Positions 20,388 to 33,106 are shown, counted from the stretch's first letter. The stretch: 64,000 bases of DNA from Cytidiella melzeri (GCA_022592445.1 JABYQR010000068.1:1-64000), one strand, 5' to 3'. Translations and numbers: made by a program. The notes: generated from the letters alone by a model not told the origin.

Positions 20388-22499
20388 CCTTGAACCAGCG
20401 GAGGTCTACCAGAGCTTGGCGCCAGAAACTTTTTCGGTGGTATCGGAGAAACTGGATTCAAGCGCAGACATAGTAAGTTCATCCTCCGCTTGAAAACGCC
20501 ACAAAGAACCGCCGCTCTCATTATGGTAAATGTTCTCTCTCACCTCCCAACCAACCACGACGGCTGCTATACTGTATAGCGCACGCTTGGGCCACAAAGC
20601 TCACAAAGGGCTATTAGCCGTACAGAAATTCTTAACGACGAATGATTAGTCCAATGTCAATACTCGCTTCTAAACTGTACGCAACCCAAGGGACGTACCC
20701 AAATGCATTGAGTAGTACTCACTAGGACTACCCCAATGGGACACGTTGTACGAGAATTTTCCTCAAGTTGCCTCCATTGAACTGAGCTCAGTAGACTTGT
20801 CTCTCATGAATTCATTCGCGTCTTTTCGTATGCGTCTACCCCGCAATATACATTGGCAGGTTTCTTCTTTGAGCAATGCATCGTGGCCACACAAAAGCAA
20901 AACTCGAATTGTTACAGTCTATCCGGTCCTCAGAAATGGAGCGTTTATGTGTTCATGGGCTCTCAGGCCACGAATGCCAGCTATCGCAGCGGTGTAGCCG
21001 AGCTACGGAGGTACTTATCCTTTGACCATCTCCAAACGCTAGATTCTGACAGTGGTCAACATATGACAAGGTATGCGCACGGCGTCTAGCCACACATTCT
21101 GAGATTTTTGTGGCTCGAGAGCGACCTGTGGACAGTCCGATATCTGGGGGCTAATTGATCGGTCAGCCACCGGCAAGGCACTAGCATACCTCTAGTTACT
21201 TAGCTCGAACAGTCACATCGTGTTCTCTAATGATGGCGATAAAAACCTAGAGGGCAGCGAATAATGTTCATGACTAACGCTTTGAAGTTGAAGACCATTG
21301 GCGACACATAGGCGGTAAGTGACCGATTTCTTCTGTGCGGCAATGAAGATTGACTCCCAGTTTCGCAGATAAAATGTATGTATTCGGAGGACTCGGCCCT
21401 GTTATTGACTACCTACAGCTTTTCTCCAGAGCTACAAATCTGAATGTGTGGCCGTGTGCAAGCTTAGCGTCCCACGTCAAGCTGTACTTAGGTACCCGGT
21501 GATACGACTCGCCGCATTTCGAAGTGCTGAACCCGTTCGCCTCGAGGGAGTCAGCAGGTCCGTATCTCAATGAGAACGTGCGACAAGCAATCCAATCTGA
21601 ATGAAGGTGAGTCACTTTGCCGAAAGCGATCAAGGCATACTGACAAGCATTCATCTCCTCACGCTCCTAAGGTCCCGGTATCTGCGTGTGCCTCTGGAGC
21701 GCATCTCGGGTTTCAGGGAAACTCGGAGTATAGCAACCAATGTCCCTTCCAAACTCACACCATGTCTAAAAGCAGAGTCATTTTCACCGATCCTAGGAAC
21801 TGTGCGCTTCCTTACTGTAGCTATTCAAATCAGTCACTATGTGTGCATAGCATCTAAGCCGCATTTACGACGAGCTTCTCGATTATCCAGTGCACCGTGT
21901 TTCCATGCATCGCGGCAGAGCGAGACGCACGTACGTGGTTATGTGTGTCACGGCGTCTGATTATTATCATGTTGTGATTATCCTGACTCTCTCGTTCCAC
22001 TTCAAGAAGTCTTCGATATGTTGCTTGACAGATATACTACACATGCTGCCTCACCGCTGGTCAATGTCAGCCACGACCTCGTCGCTAGAAAAATTCGACC
22101 GAACATCGTCATGAACGGTCCGAGTTTTGTGTTCAATGCATATGATCGCTCCTGTGGTAGTCCAACGAGTTCTAATGGTTCAGCAAAATAACTTCATGCC
22201 AAATGCTCACTGGAGAGACGCTACGAAGCGTCTTGTTCGTGCCTCCTCTGCATGCAGATGTGCGCAGGCGTCCGAACCATCACACACCTCATAGACAGCT
22301 AGACGATGAAACAATTTGGTCTCAAATGTTCCTTGCTACATAAAACACGATGTAATCCAGCAGTACCACGGAGCGCACGATGAGATGAATTGTTTCATTC
22401 AACAGACACAGTGCGCCACCTTGAAAACAGCAGGCATGCCCAGCACCTATTTCAACTGAATGCTCTCCAAACGCCTAATCAACAGCTAACATGCACGGT
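20388..22499. other. Intergenic, NOP56 upstream region
   Basis: About 2.1 kb without a recognisable gene on either strand; open frames of 60-120 codons show no domain and no consistent splice structure. The first few hundred bases should hold the NOP56 promoter; I could not identify a specific element. Confidence 0.5.
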
Positions 22500-23122
22500 T
22501 TAGGACTTCTGTTGGACGTGCAATGGTGTAAAACTTACTTTGTCATTGACTTCCTCTGACGCCACACGCGAAAGCACGACAGCAAGGTCCGTCCTGGACT
22601 CGCGAAAGACTAGCTCACGGCCTGGTTTTCGCTTAGTCCAGTCAGGTGCTTCTATGAACTCCTTCCACCCTTCATACTTTCCCAGCACAATCCTGGGATG
22701 CATCTGCGAGACGCCTGGATTATTTGTCCTACAGGGCGGCGGGGTGGTGGCATCCCCCGATGTGGCGACGCCCAAATACAACGTGTACACTCCCCCATTG
22801 TCGAAATTTGGATCTGTATCCGGGTTCTAACAGCCGTAGCTTGTTCAGCCTCCGATGGAATTCGAGCGGAAAGCATGAATTGTGAACTCACCGGGGTGTA
22901 TTCGAGGTGAACGGTGCAGAGAACCTCTTCTTCCGCAAGCCGAGTGTCAGGGTCAACTGTGTCTGGCGATTTCGCGCAAAGCCAGCAATCAATTGCGCCC
23001 GAGGGATACTTTGCTCTCCGAATCTTCTCTCTCCGGTCGCTGTCGTCGATGCGGCGAGGGCAAGAGACGAGCTGGGATTGCGCGCGGGTGCGGCGTATCA
23101 GACTCCTTTCAGCCTTGGCCAT
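22500..23122 (-). CDS. Hypothetical protein with one clear intron
   Basis: ATG is 23122. Exon 1 (23122-22892) ends VHLEYTP before a GTGAGT donor. The intron 22891-22827 (65 bases, TTAG acceptor) joins in frame to NPDTDPNFDNGGVYTLYLGV. Exon 2 contains LGKYEGWKEFIEAPDWTKRK and RVASEEVNDK. A further good donor (GTAAGT, 22538) follows VNDK; if it is used the 3' end lies beyond what I can trace, otherwise the frame stops at 22500. The smooth join between two frames and the absence of internal stops support a real gene of at least 185 residues. I recognise no family. CWLCAKS near residue 46 is a single Cys pair, not a full zinc motif. Confidence 0.55.
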
Positions 23123-24034
23123 GGCAAATGAGCGTGAGTGACGGGGTAAGAGGCCGGCCAGTCTGTTAGGCCCCCAGGGCGTTATGAAAGGACCTGTTAA
23201 TCTGCAATCTGATCACGAATGCTATGAATTCGAGAAGAATGAACAGAATGGGAATGAAAGATGCCAGATCGCCTTGCTCTGAAAGGACTAGTTGTGCGCT
23301 ACTAGCATAATGCGGTGCTGTTGGTAACATGAACGAAGGATGCAAGGCATGGTAGGCGAGAAGGACGAGAACGGCAAGCCGGTTCAGCAGACGGGTTGAG
23401 GCGTGGGACATTCATGCCTTGTACATTGCGCCCAGAGATAAGACGCACAGCGATTCCAAGGCGAGGGGTCTGGGCATGTGCGAATGCTGCAAAGTGTGGT
23501 TCAAGGCCAGCAAGAACCCGCGAAATGGGGCTCTTGATGGGCTCGCCGCATTCAGCAGTGGCTCGACGCCTCGTGTGGCATGCGAACGTTTCAGGCGCGT
23601 GTTGTGCGCTGTCTGTAATTTTCTTGGGGTGCGGTGCTGCTTGCTTGGTGCAGGATACAGATGCAGTGAGCGACGAGTACAACAGCTGTCTGGGCGTATA
23701 CAGGGGCGTTGGTTTGCGACAAGGGCGGTGGTGAGGGAAGCGATCTGTGGGCGCCCACAGGTGTCAACAAGAGCAAAGCACCGTCACGTGCTTCGTGACG
23801 CGGAGGTGAAAACGGGCGGCTATACCATGTGTAGTACGCCTCGTGTATAAGGCGAGGTGGCAAGATGATACTCATCCTCGTCCTTTTTCCCCCTCGCATC
23901 TCCAGGGCTGGTTCAGGACCCTCCGGCTGATATCTGCTCGGGGAGTCTCTTTGACTGAGAGACCTCCACTGCAGTGGGTGTTCATCTGGCGTTGACGACC
24001 ACCTGGACCAGGCTGTCCTCTGTCAACTCACTAG
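23123..24034. other. Intergenic region between divergent genes
   Basis: No supported coding sequence. It probably carries promoters for the minus-strand hypothetical gene and the plus-strand gene at 24185. Frames of up to 143 codons here lack any family feature. Confidence 0.5.
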
Positions 24035-24101
24035 GTAAGTGCTTCTTTTCCCGTTTACCACTAAAGCCAGCTTACATCTATTTCTCCTTTGCCTGTACAA
24101 G
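24035..24101 (+). other. Predicted 5'-UTR intron of the DUF6699-like gene
   Basis: CTAG|GTAAGTGC donor and TGTACAAG|G acceptor are 67 bases apart and lie 84 bases upstream of the ATG. Inferred from splice signals only. Confidence 0.45.
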
Positions 24102-24184
24102 GCGCCGTCCTCCTCCTCGACTCCCCCTCTCACGCACAACTCATCTCCACTCCCCTCACCACCGATTACGATCGCGGACAAGAT

Positions 24185-25401
24185 ATGGACTTCTTGAAGA
24201 AACTCAGGAAGAACAGCGTGGACCTCCCTTCCACACCTACGGCACCGAAGTTGGGCAGGATACCTCTTCCAGAGGTTCTCTCGCCCGCTGTCTCTGGGTC
24301 CCCTCTGCCTCTGCACGAAGACGACGAGGACGTGGTAGTACTACCTCGTTATCCCTCCCCTTCATCACCGCTATCACCCACTCCCCGAAGACGCACCGGC
24401 TCAGTCGTATCACGGAGCACCACACCTATGTACATTGCACGCTCGACGACCCCCGCCCAGCCGACGCCTTCACCAGTCTATGCGCCAACACCAAAGTGGC
24501 AGACGCAACGCACCTTGCTCGATCACGATTGGGCCTCGTGTTCGCCAACACCTGATCCGCATGTCTTGAAAGAGCGATCACGCACGCTGTCCACTCAGTC
24601 TCCGGTACCGAGAGCCTCCAGTTCCCGTTATCATTACGAACGCAACACCGAGTCGCCAGAGGACTTGAAGAAGAAGCTGCACTCGGCGACACCTCAACCC
24701 CCACTCCGCTCGTCGTCGCGGTACTCGCGGAGAACGGAGACCCCAGACATAGACTCTGTCAAACGCCCGCTAAAGGGTATATTGAAGACAGGTGGGTCAA
24801 TCATTTGGCGAATCGTCCGGATATTACGACTGACTAACCAATCACGCTAGCGCCACCCAAAACCGCTCGCTCAGAATCGACCGAGCTTCATTGGCAGCTG
24901 CTCCCCTACGACGAAAATCGGTGTAGAAAGAAACTGTATTTCGATGTCGCGATGCCGCCAGACCTCATTCGGGACCACACACGCATGCCGCCTATCGCCA
25001 TCCATCCGTCCGACACAGACAAATGGGCTACCTTTCCTCTGCAAGAGGGCTTGACGCAGCTCATCATAAAGTGTGCTCTCTTACCGCACTGGGATATCGT
25101 CGTGCAGAATGACCAGGGGATCAAATGCTGTGATGTTTTCCAAGCCATCCATCGGAGCCTCAACCTGAGGTTGACGGAATACGAGAAGCGCTCTTACATC
25201 AAGGAGCAGGAGAAGACCAGAGTGCAAGAGGCGTTTGAGAAGAGGTGCCGGGACGTCCCTATGCTGGATCATGTTGCCCGGAGAGAGGGCCTGCTGCGAG
25301 TGGACTTGCTGAAAGGACAACGGATCTTCATGGGATTGACTCGTCCGCCGGACGGAGGAGAGTTCTGGTGGCTACATTTGGGCTTGCCAAAGTCAGACTA
25401 G
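24185..25401 (+). CDS. DUF6699-like protein with a Ser/Pro-rich N-terminal half
   Basis: Two exons, 24185-24791 and 24851-25401, with a 59-base GT-AG intron (branch-like TGACTAAC); 385 aa. Residues 1-200 are low-complexity, rich in Ser, Pro, Thr and Arg (SSPLSPTPRRR, SRSTTPMYIARSTTP), likely disordered and phosphorylated. Residues about 215-385 are compact: HWQLLPYDE, MPPIAIHPSDTDKWATFPL, LLPHWDIVVQNDQGIKCCDVFQAIH and GEFWWLHLGLP. The order of a hydrophobic WDIVV strand, a DVFQAIH helix and a C-terminal strand with LHLG resembles the fungal DUF6699 family, common in mushrooms and of unknown function. No catalytic residues are apparent. The start fits the first ATG after the 5' intron. Confidence 0.82.
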
Positions 25402-27649
25402 CTGACTCTGGTCCCCAAAGACCTTGATGGATATTACACCTTACTGGTTAGTGGAAAGTTTCATGCGTTACGTCGCATGTACAGAAGAGCTCACCGCTAT
25501 CCGCCTTCCCTGTAGGACTGGATCCTAATTCCTTACATACATCCCGGCTACTACGCCGAGCGATAAGCTTGTCCCTCGCTCATCGACTCTCCTATAATGC
25601 TTTATCGCCTTTTCGCGACCTTCACATTTGCACTGCTATATAACTTCTTGTGATACCCCCGATCACGCTTGCAGGACATTTCTTCGATACCTTCACTGGC
25701 TCCGCCTTCGGTGTCCCCTCAACCCCTCACCATTTATCGCTATTGCTGTCGTATTGCACTTGCTTCATCCTGTTGTTCGTTATGTACCCACCCATCCACG
25801 CCTGCATCACACACACACACCTCCGCATTGTACCCTTGAATTTCCGCATTGTTGTAACACCAGACCGACACACTCTTCGCGTGAGCACGCTCTCAAATGG
25901 GACTGATCGCACACCTTTTGGGCCCCGCAATAGCCTCTCCACAGGATCGTCGCTGTGCTCACCTTCGATAACGTTCCAACGAGCTGTTTCAGTCCTACAT
26001 GAGGCAGCTCGGTGGTAATTGAGGTTTGGTGTTCTGAACAGCGTCGCCGTAATTGGCGAGACTGAATGCCAGAGCAGACAAGGCTACAGGAACACGTAAA
26101 CGTCGCGAGTACATAGTTCAAGAGCGTTGACTGGATGATGCCTGTGGCGTATGTATGCGGTCATTTCTCGGCTCGTGCTTGAGAGCTTGACTGCATAGTG
26201 AAGCCGCTTTGTGCAGGCTCTCGAGACTCAGACTGGAGGCGAACGAGACACCCATGCAAAAGATAACGAAGCCGAGCTGCGTTGCAATTCAGGAGCAGGC
26301 TAATGTTTGAACATCAGGCCGTGGTAAGATAATCTTTATCTGCCAACTTAAAACGAAGAGCAAGTATATTCTCACCACTAGGCTGTCCTAGGTAGTGAAC
26401 AGCCCAGCAAACCGTCCATAGATCAGGTCACTTGTCGTAGGTGAGGCTCCAAGTGTGAATGGAGAGTTTGTGGCCTCCGCGCTGCGTCGGCCTCGAGGAG
26501 CCTCTCGTGGTGATGCCTTCGTACACGCCTTCGTTCCCAGTGCCAGTTTGGAATGAGTGGCGTTGATTTGCCGGGTTATGACGAGATAGGAAAAGTGAGA
26601 TACAATAGTCGAAAGAGACAGCGAAGAGCATCCAGCCAACGGCTCACTAACGTGTCCGCTGATCATCCTCGAGGAAAACTCCCCGTAATTTCACCAGCAC
26701 ACATACCAAGTCTTCCTGAGAGAGAGGAAAAGATTTTATGAGCAATGTGCCTCAAGACCTGTATTGTACCTGATTAACGTGGATCCAAAGCATTGAGAAT
26801 CACATACCGATAGTAAAATGAGGCACAGCCAGTACCGTAGACGTTCCGGCTTCGTCTGGACGTCCACACATCGTACAGTAGCTTTAATTCGCACGGTTTG
26901 CTGAGTATGTTGAATGGTGTAGAATCTGCACTCTTGGTATGGGACGTTCGTCTCAGTCAATGCTAGTAGTCGACCTGAAACAGCCAGTACGCACCTAGTT
27001 ACATTATTTACTGCCTTCTTTACTAGATATTCACAGCGTCGCTAACGCATTGCGGTCAAGCATCGTGCACGCACATGTAGTCATAAGCAAGACTCGAACG
27101 CGTAGGGATACCATCACATACCATGCGATCTTCAAGCTTCAATCACGCGGAAGTTGAGTGGAGAATATTTTCAATGCACCTCGTCGCATTTCCACTGACG
27201 ATATAGACAGCAGTTTTGCGGATGTTTTGGATAAAGCAAGACGTCGCCGACAAGAAGAGGAGTTGGAACTCAAGTCAGCAATTTGGTCGCGCGTGACGAC
27301 GCGACTGTGACGTGACGCGACAACATGGCCCATCAGATAAGTACAAATCTAGACATATATTTTTCGTCGAAAGGCTTGGAACTTTCCAAAGTAGCCCGAT
27401 TAATAATCATAGTTATTAATGCGCAGGCCACCAGCAACAGGGGCTCCTCTCGCTACCACCACTACTCCCCCACACACAGCTGTTATACCACATAGACTCT
27501 ATAATACCTGAGCCTGTCCCCGCCGCCCAACACTTCATCGTAAACATAGTCAACAGCGCTCAAGACGCAGTATCATCTCACGAGCAACGATATCCAGCAC
27601 AGTCGGGACAACTTGGAGACATCTAGAGGTCGTCTCTCACATTCAGGAC
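25402..27649. other. Intergenic region
   Basis: About 2.2 kb without a supported gene. A short CA run lies near 25805. A 64-codon minus-strand frame at 27139-27333 begins with ATG but has no domain or splice context, so I do not call it. Confidence 0.5.
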
Positions 27650-30547
27650 ATGCATACACACGAATCACGACCTCCTGCCGCGCCCTCTTCATTGGACGGA
27701 ACTGCTGTTTCATCTGTGGCAAGTGTCGAAGAACGCATGCAGATGGTTTTCTTGACTGATTATTCATTGCAGGCATCTGAATCCTCGCCGAGCCGTCGCT
27801 CTCATGAGGAGCAGCAGGACAGTTTCAGTCGGGACAATGACTTATTGCCTCCATCGGATTCGCTCGATGAGGACATGCACGTTCAGGTCGAAAGACCTAC
27901 GCCATCTGTGCGGACATCTAGTTCGCGGCGCGCACGAGTTGAGGACGACGAGGACGAGGATGAACGAGAGACGAACCGTCAGAGAACGGCTATTCCGGGC
28001 GCAAGTGGCTCTGTCGATGCTGACCATCAGTATCACCCCGATATGCACACTCATTCGCAAGAACGCGCACAGCAGGTACCACCACCGCCACCACCGCCTC
28101 CAGCCGCAGAAGGAGTGCCTCCACCTTTCGGTCATATCGCCTTCACAGTGGACTGGATCCCTTTCACCGTAAACGTCGCCCCCCTCGGACAGGGGGCAGT
28201 GCCTGGCACTGTCAATCACGCACCGCTGTTTGAGTTCAATCTCCCTCCTGAAATCATGAATGTCCCTCCTCCTCCTCCTTACACTCATCCCGCTGCTGGA
28301 CAGCAATCCGAGCCTGGAAACGGCCATTCTACTGCAGCTGCGCCTGGAGCTCCTGGAGCAACGGAGGAGCGTCCTCAAGAAGGTGCCGATATACTACAGC
28401 ACCTACGAGACGTATTCAGAGGCATCCCTATTGGAGCAAATGGTGTTCCCGGTCCTCTACCACCTGGTGTTCATGTACACCATGGCTTCCCTATGTTCCC
28501 CGTGGGTGGCATGTTCGCGGGGATGGACATGAACGAACCAGATGATCCCGGTCGCGCAAAGAAGTTGCTGAGTGGGCTAGAGGAGGTACCTGAGGGCCTG
28601 TTGAAGAGGATGGAAAGGTTAGGCGAAGAGGACAGGCAGATGGCAACTTGCGCCGTTTGCTTTGACAGTTTGTTACAGCCGATAGACTCACAGGATGTCC
28701 TAGACGACTCAAAGGAATATGATTCCTCAGAGCACAGTCAGGATCTCGCACAGTCGGATCATGTTGCAATGAATGCCGACACCGATTCCCCCGCGTCGAA
28801 CGATCCAGCAGTCTCTTCGACAGCATCCACCTCTGGTTCTTCCACTGCCTCAGGGTTGTCCACTGAGACCACCACTCAAGTCGTTGACACTTCTCTTGAC
28901 CATAAAGTCTTTGTCCTTCCGTGTGCACATGCTTTCCATGGGTCCTGCCTGCGCCCCTGGTTTACCCGCCCTCATCGCACGACCTGTCCGACATGTCGAT
29001 TTGACATTGACCCCGAGTCCTTGACCTATACCGCTCCCCCACCGAACGCTCACCTTGAGACCCTTCGCCAGACGCTCGCGAGAGCCCATGCGCGAGCAAG
29101 AACGACGAACGCTCAAGCCACAGGGCCTGTCAATGCCCAAACTCAAACTGACAGCAATGACCGTTCTCCTCAGGGACTGCCACAGGCGCATCCACAAGAT
29201 CATGGTGCTCATGTTCCTGCTATGCCTACAGCTCCTCAACCCGATGTTCCTGGAGCCGCTGCTCCGCCAGCCTTAGGGCTACAGCCGCAACCACACCCTG
29301 ACGTGGCTGGTCGTCAGGGAACACCCCAGTTCCATGGACCTGTACATATCCCGATGGGCGTTATCTTCGATTTCAGCATGGTCATTCCTGGACCACGTCC
29401 TCCAGGTCCACCACCGACACATGTAGTAGCACATGTTCATCCCCAGGCAGTTCCGACCTCGCAGCCGCAGCCTCCGCCCCAGTTCATGGCACATGTGCCT
29501 AACAATCCTCCACAGCAAGGCGGCACTTTCCCGCAAGGAACGGCACAACTGGACGCTGCTAGCATGCACATCGTACAGCAAATTATGCGAGGCATGTTTG
29601 ATGCCTTAGGAGTGTCCCCTGTTCCCGCTCCTTCCCAAGACCCGCCTGCTTCTCCACCTGCGAGGGCAGCGTCCGAACCACCTCCATCGCTGAATGCAAG
29701 AACACCTTCCCCACCTCCGTTCGTGGCGATGGGTGGTGGACCGCTGCCGGCTTTTGGCGGCGCCGCATCGGGTACCCAGATGCCACTTCCTAGCTTCGAG
29801 GAGCTCGTTCAGATCGTGGAAGGGATGCCGCCATCGCCTATGGCTCATCCACAACATCCTCCACAGCCAGGAAATCAAGCTGATGCCACTGGTGTTCACC
29901 AGGCTCAACCTCAAGCCCCGCCGTTGAATGGTCCGCTTCCTCCACGCCCTATGTTCGGTAACATGATGCATAACATACAGAACATCGCATCAAATGCGAT
30001 GCATCACATATTTAACGGCTCTCATAACGTACCTGGATTCCCTCGGCATGGGACACCGCACGCTGGGACTGCTCAAGGTCGTCCTCTGCCTCCTGGCCCC
30101 ATCCCTTTCACCATCCCCTTGCACCCTCGCACACGCGCCTCAGGTCCTCCACCAGGCCCCAAACGCGATTGGATGCCGCCTCCGCCTCCAGGTCCGACTC
30201 TTCGCCAACGCATTGAAAGGAAAGAGCGTGGGCTAGGGCTACGTTGCGCAGACATCAGCTGCGGGCTGGGTCCTACAGACGACGACCCTGTTCCCGCCTT
30301 TGATCCTTGCACTGTACGGCAGATCGCAATCAAACCTACGACCAACGATGGCAGAGACCGGGTCTGCGATCACTTGTTCCACTCGGCATGTTTGGTCAGC
30401 GCTGAACGTGTGGCAGGGTGGAACGGTGCTGATCAGAAGAAGGACGCGGAAGGGGAGGAGAATGTGCAAGTGTCTTGTCCTGTGTGCCGTGCTGTAGGGT
30501 CTATCTCCCGAGAGGACTGGGAGGAGGGTGCATGTGCGCTTGTGTAG
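27650..30547 (+). CDS. Large proline-rich protein with two RING-type zinc fingers
   Basis: One open frame of 965 codons from ATG 27650 to TAG 30547. An in-frame 57-base intron at about 27716-27772 is possible (TTATTCATTGCAG acceptor, weak donor). The N-terminal third is acidic and Pro-rich. A RING-H2 finger starts CAVCFDSLL (about residue 334), but a Ser/Thr/Asp-rich insert of about 75 residues separates it from its second half (LPCAHAFHGSCLRPW, then CPTCRFDI, about 423-448). The next 400 residues are Pro/Gln/His-rich and probably disordered. A second RING-like finger closes the protein (CADISCG near 866, CDHLFHSACL, SCPVCRAV near 942). RING-H2 proteins usually act as E3 ubiquitin ligases; substrate unknown. 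No membrane segment is evident. Confidence 0.85.
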   Translation: MHTHESRPPAAPSSLDGTAVSSVASVEERMQMVFLTDYSLQASESSPSRRSHEEQQDSFSRDNDLLPPSDSLDEDMHVQVERPTPSVRTSSSRRARVEDDEDEDERETNRQRTAIPGASGSVDADHQYHPDMHTHSQERAQQVPPPPPPPPAAEGVPPPFGHIAFTVDWIPFTVNVAPLGQGAVPGTVNHAPLFEFNLPPEIMNVPPPPPYTHPAAGQQSEPGNGHSTAAAPGAPGATEERPQEGADILQHLRDVFRGIPIGANGVPGPLPPGVHVHHGFPMFPVGGMFAGMDMNEPDDPGRAKKLLSGLEEVPEGLLKRMERLGEEDRQMATCAVCFDSLLQPIDSQDVLDDSKEYDSSEHSQDLAQSDHVAMNADTDSPASNDPAVSSTASTSGSSTASGLSTETTTQVVDTSLDHKVFVLPCAHAFHGSCLRPWFTRPHRTTCPTCRFDIDPESLTYTAPPPNAHLETLRQTLARAHARARTTNAQATGPVNAQTQTDSNDRSPQGLPQAHPQDHGAHVPAMPTAPQPDVPGAAAPPALGLQPQPHPDVAGRQGTPQFHGPVHIPMGVIFDFSMVIPGPRPPGPPPTHVVAHVHPQAVPTSQPQPPPQFMAHVPNNPPQQGGTFPQGTAQLDAASMHIVQQIMRGMFDALGVSPVPAPSQDPPASPPARAASEPPPSLNARTPSPPPFVAMGGGPLPAFGGAASGTQMPLPSFEELVQIVEGMPPSPMAHPQHPPQPGNQADATGVHQAQPQAPPLNGPLPPRPMFGNMMHNIQNIASNAMHHIFNGSHNVPGFPRHGTPHAGTAQGRPLPPGPIPFTIPLHPRTRASGPPPGPKRDWMPPPPPGPTLRQRIERKERGLGLRCADISCGLGPTDDDPVPAFDPCTVRQIAIKPTTNDGRDRVCDHLFHSACLVSAERVAGWNGADQKKDAEGEENVQVSCPVCRAVGSISREDWEEGACALV

Positions 30548-31207
30548 TCTAGTATGTGGATTTCGTCGTTTCGTGCCGCTTATCGTCGTTTCAGTGTTAT
30601 CACGTCCGTGCCTCCCCTCTCTTTGTTCGAACGTACTATCTGTCTCATTGCTCTGTTGAATCTGCAGCCAATCATCACTTGCAGTCTTGTCGTCGCACTT
30701 TTTCCGAATGCATTTACCCTTGTTTCTTCCTCCCTGAACAATTGCTCTTCGTATACAGTGGATTAATTAGCAGATACCGTCACATGTAGTACAGGCTTGA
30801 TAATGTTTCCGTCATATCAGTAGTGTATTCCCTGCAAATATGAGCAACCTACTTATTGTGAAGCCAAGTATGATACCTGTGCTATGGCGCGAATTCATTT
30901 CACAGGTGTTCCACAACAACAGCGCTCAACAATAAAATCTCTTGTCAAATGATTGCAGTTCAGATGTAGATGCTAACCCGTGCATAGTAAGTAAATGTGT
31001 TCACAGTCCTGTCATACCCAAACCACCTCAGAAGGCCATTCATGCTACGTCCTGGTCGCCCACGGCTACTGTAGCTCAACAAAATGCAGAACGCAGCAAG
31101 ACTGGTCCCGAACTGAAAATTAATACCATTCAGACCTCTAGGAGCCATTCTATCCGACAAAGTTGCACCTTCAACCCTTCATCCAGCCTCTCGCCATCAA
31201 ACGCGCC
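30548..31207. other. Spacer between convergent genes
   Basis: The 3' ends of the two-RING gene (+) and GDA1 (-) face each other here. No coding sequence is supported; it should hold both 3' untranslated regions. Confidence 0.5.
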
Positions 31208-33006
31208 CTAAACTCTACATGTGAGCTCGCCGCCCACCATCGCTATCGTCGCACCCAAACACCATCCCAACTCTGTCCCCCCAATCTGCTTCCCGATCTC
31301 GACCTCCCTCGCCTCGTCAAACTCGTATCCAAGCCTCAACAGCGCGTGCATGAACGTCATGTCCAAACACCACTCCGGACGGTCCTCGAGCTCGTCCATC
31401 AGCTTTTTGTCTGAGCCCCACTGTTTCGTCCACGAGGACTTGCCCTCGCACAGCGTCTTGGACAGCTTCTCGAGTGTCGAAACTTTGATGGGCTCTGTTA
31501 GTGGAGATGGGAGGAGTGGCCCGAGGCGGTCGAAGAAGTAGGAGAGGAGGAGGACTTTGCCGTTTGGGAAAGTGTCGAGGAGGGATGGCTGGTAGACACC
31601 GTTGAATGAGCATGGCTTCAGTTCACATACACTAGAGAATCATGAGATGCTGGAAGTGCAAAATAAACTGGGAATACGTACGCGTCCTTGGCCATAACTA
31701 ATTGGACGATCCTGTTGCATGCCTCGAAGGAGCCGACGTCTGATCCCGTCATGGTCACACTTTTCGCAACACCGGTCTTCTCGTCCTCGATGGTCACACG
31801 CCTCTGTGTGCCCTTCGCTAGGCATGGGTTTGCGACCGCACCCCCTCCTCCTACCGTGCTTTTCTGGAACGAGCTCATAAAGTCGACCAGTCGATGTACG
31901 CTCTTCCGTGCCTGCATAAGTCCATAGCCGAGATACGAATGCTGATACAGAACGTGGGTTTTTCCCCCGAACGTCAAATCATACTTGTGTTCGCCCTCCT
32001 CCAGTGTGCTCTCCGGCTTCTGCGAGTCAAAAACCGGCTTAAACACGATCTGTGTCGAAGCCCCTCCGAGATCTAGCACAGCGTACGTAGGCGTCTTGGC
32101 CGGCGTGCTCGCACGAATAGTGTTCATGAGGTAGTTTGCAGTGATCCAAGCGTAAACACCCTCGTCGCTGCCGTCCATGATCACCACGCTATCCTTGTCT
32201 GGCATGCTAAACGGGTACTTGTCCTGAATACGGTGCTTGACGGCATCCAGGATCGTCTGGCTCTGTGCCGCGCCCAGAATCCGCAGTCCAGCGGTAGCCT
32301 TTACCGCGACGGGCGTACATTTCTGCAACGAGGAGGGAACGACTTTGAGTGCCTCGTCGAGGAGAACGTCCAGACTCTGGGCAGCCTCAAGTGGCCGTCC
32401 CGCAAAGGACGACAAGCCGGGATTCATTTGTTTGAACACTTCGTACTCGTATTCTGGCGACGCGCCGCAGTTGTTGAACTTGTAGATGTGTATCCGCGAA
32501 CCGGTCGAGCCAGCGTCGATCATCAGAGCGTACTGAACAATTGGGGTCCCTGGCTTGACGGGTTGGGTGCAGTAGACTGTCCTGCTCGGATCGGGGTCCG
32601 TTGCTGGAGAGCTGGGTCGGATGTCGGGCGGGGGGCGGACGTCGCTGTCGTCGTGTGGGGGGTCAATCATAGGATGCCCCGGCGTCGGTGCTGGCACGAT
32701 ATCTTCCAGCGAGTCTTGGCCGTAGTTCCCAAACGGCGGTAGCTGGATTTTTGGTATAGCTGGTAGCGGCGTCCGGCATAATCGTCCAGTTCAAACGACT
32801 AGAGCGAGGGCAACAGGTCACTCACAAGGCATATACTTGTCTGGGATGATATCCTCCTTCCTCGGCCCAAACACCCACACAAAGCCAATGATCAACACAG
32901 CACCCACCGCGAACTTTTTCCACCCGAACCTGCGCATATTGCCTGCGCGCGAAGGCCCGTGCCCGCCTTCGAGTCTCTCGTAGTTGCTGCTCCGTGGAGA
33001 AAACAT
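31208..33006 (-). CDS. GDA1: Golgi guanosine diphosphatase / NTPDase
   Basis: Three exons: 33006-32826, 32759-31682, 31631-31208; introns are 66 and 50 bases; 1683 nt, 560 aa. A short cytoplasmic tail (MFSPRSSNYERLEGG) precedes a single membrane anchor (about residues 29-47, FAVGAVLIIGFVWVFG), giving type II topology, then a Pro/Asp-rich stem. All five apyrase-conserved regions are visible: DAGSTGSRIHIYKF, ATAGLR, GSDEGVYAWI, LDLGGASTQIVF and CSFNG. GDA1 hydrolyses GDP to GMP in the Golgi lumen, which allows exchange of GDP-mannose by the transporter for protein and lipid mannosylation. The ATG chosen is the first in the exon. A decayed copy of the 5' end lies at 63660-64000. Confidence 0.95.
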
Positions 33007-33106
33007 CCTTGTCGCCTTCTTTGCGCTCGCTGGCCTCCTGTGCCGCCCGCTAATTTGTGACGAGGGTGACGCTGAAGAATGAGCCAAAGCAGTTACGGAC
33101 ACTTCA

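Noticed and set aside
27842..28378. Antisense frame within the two-RING gene
   Set aside because: Arg/Ser-rich shadow of a Pro-rich coding strand.
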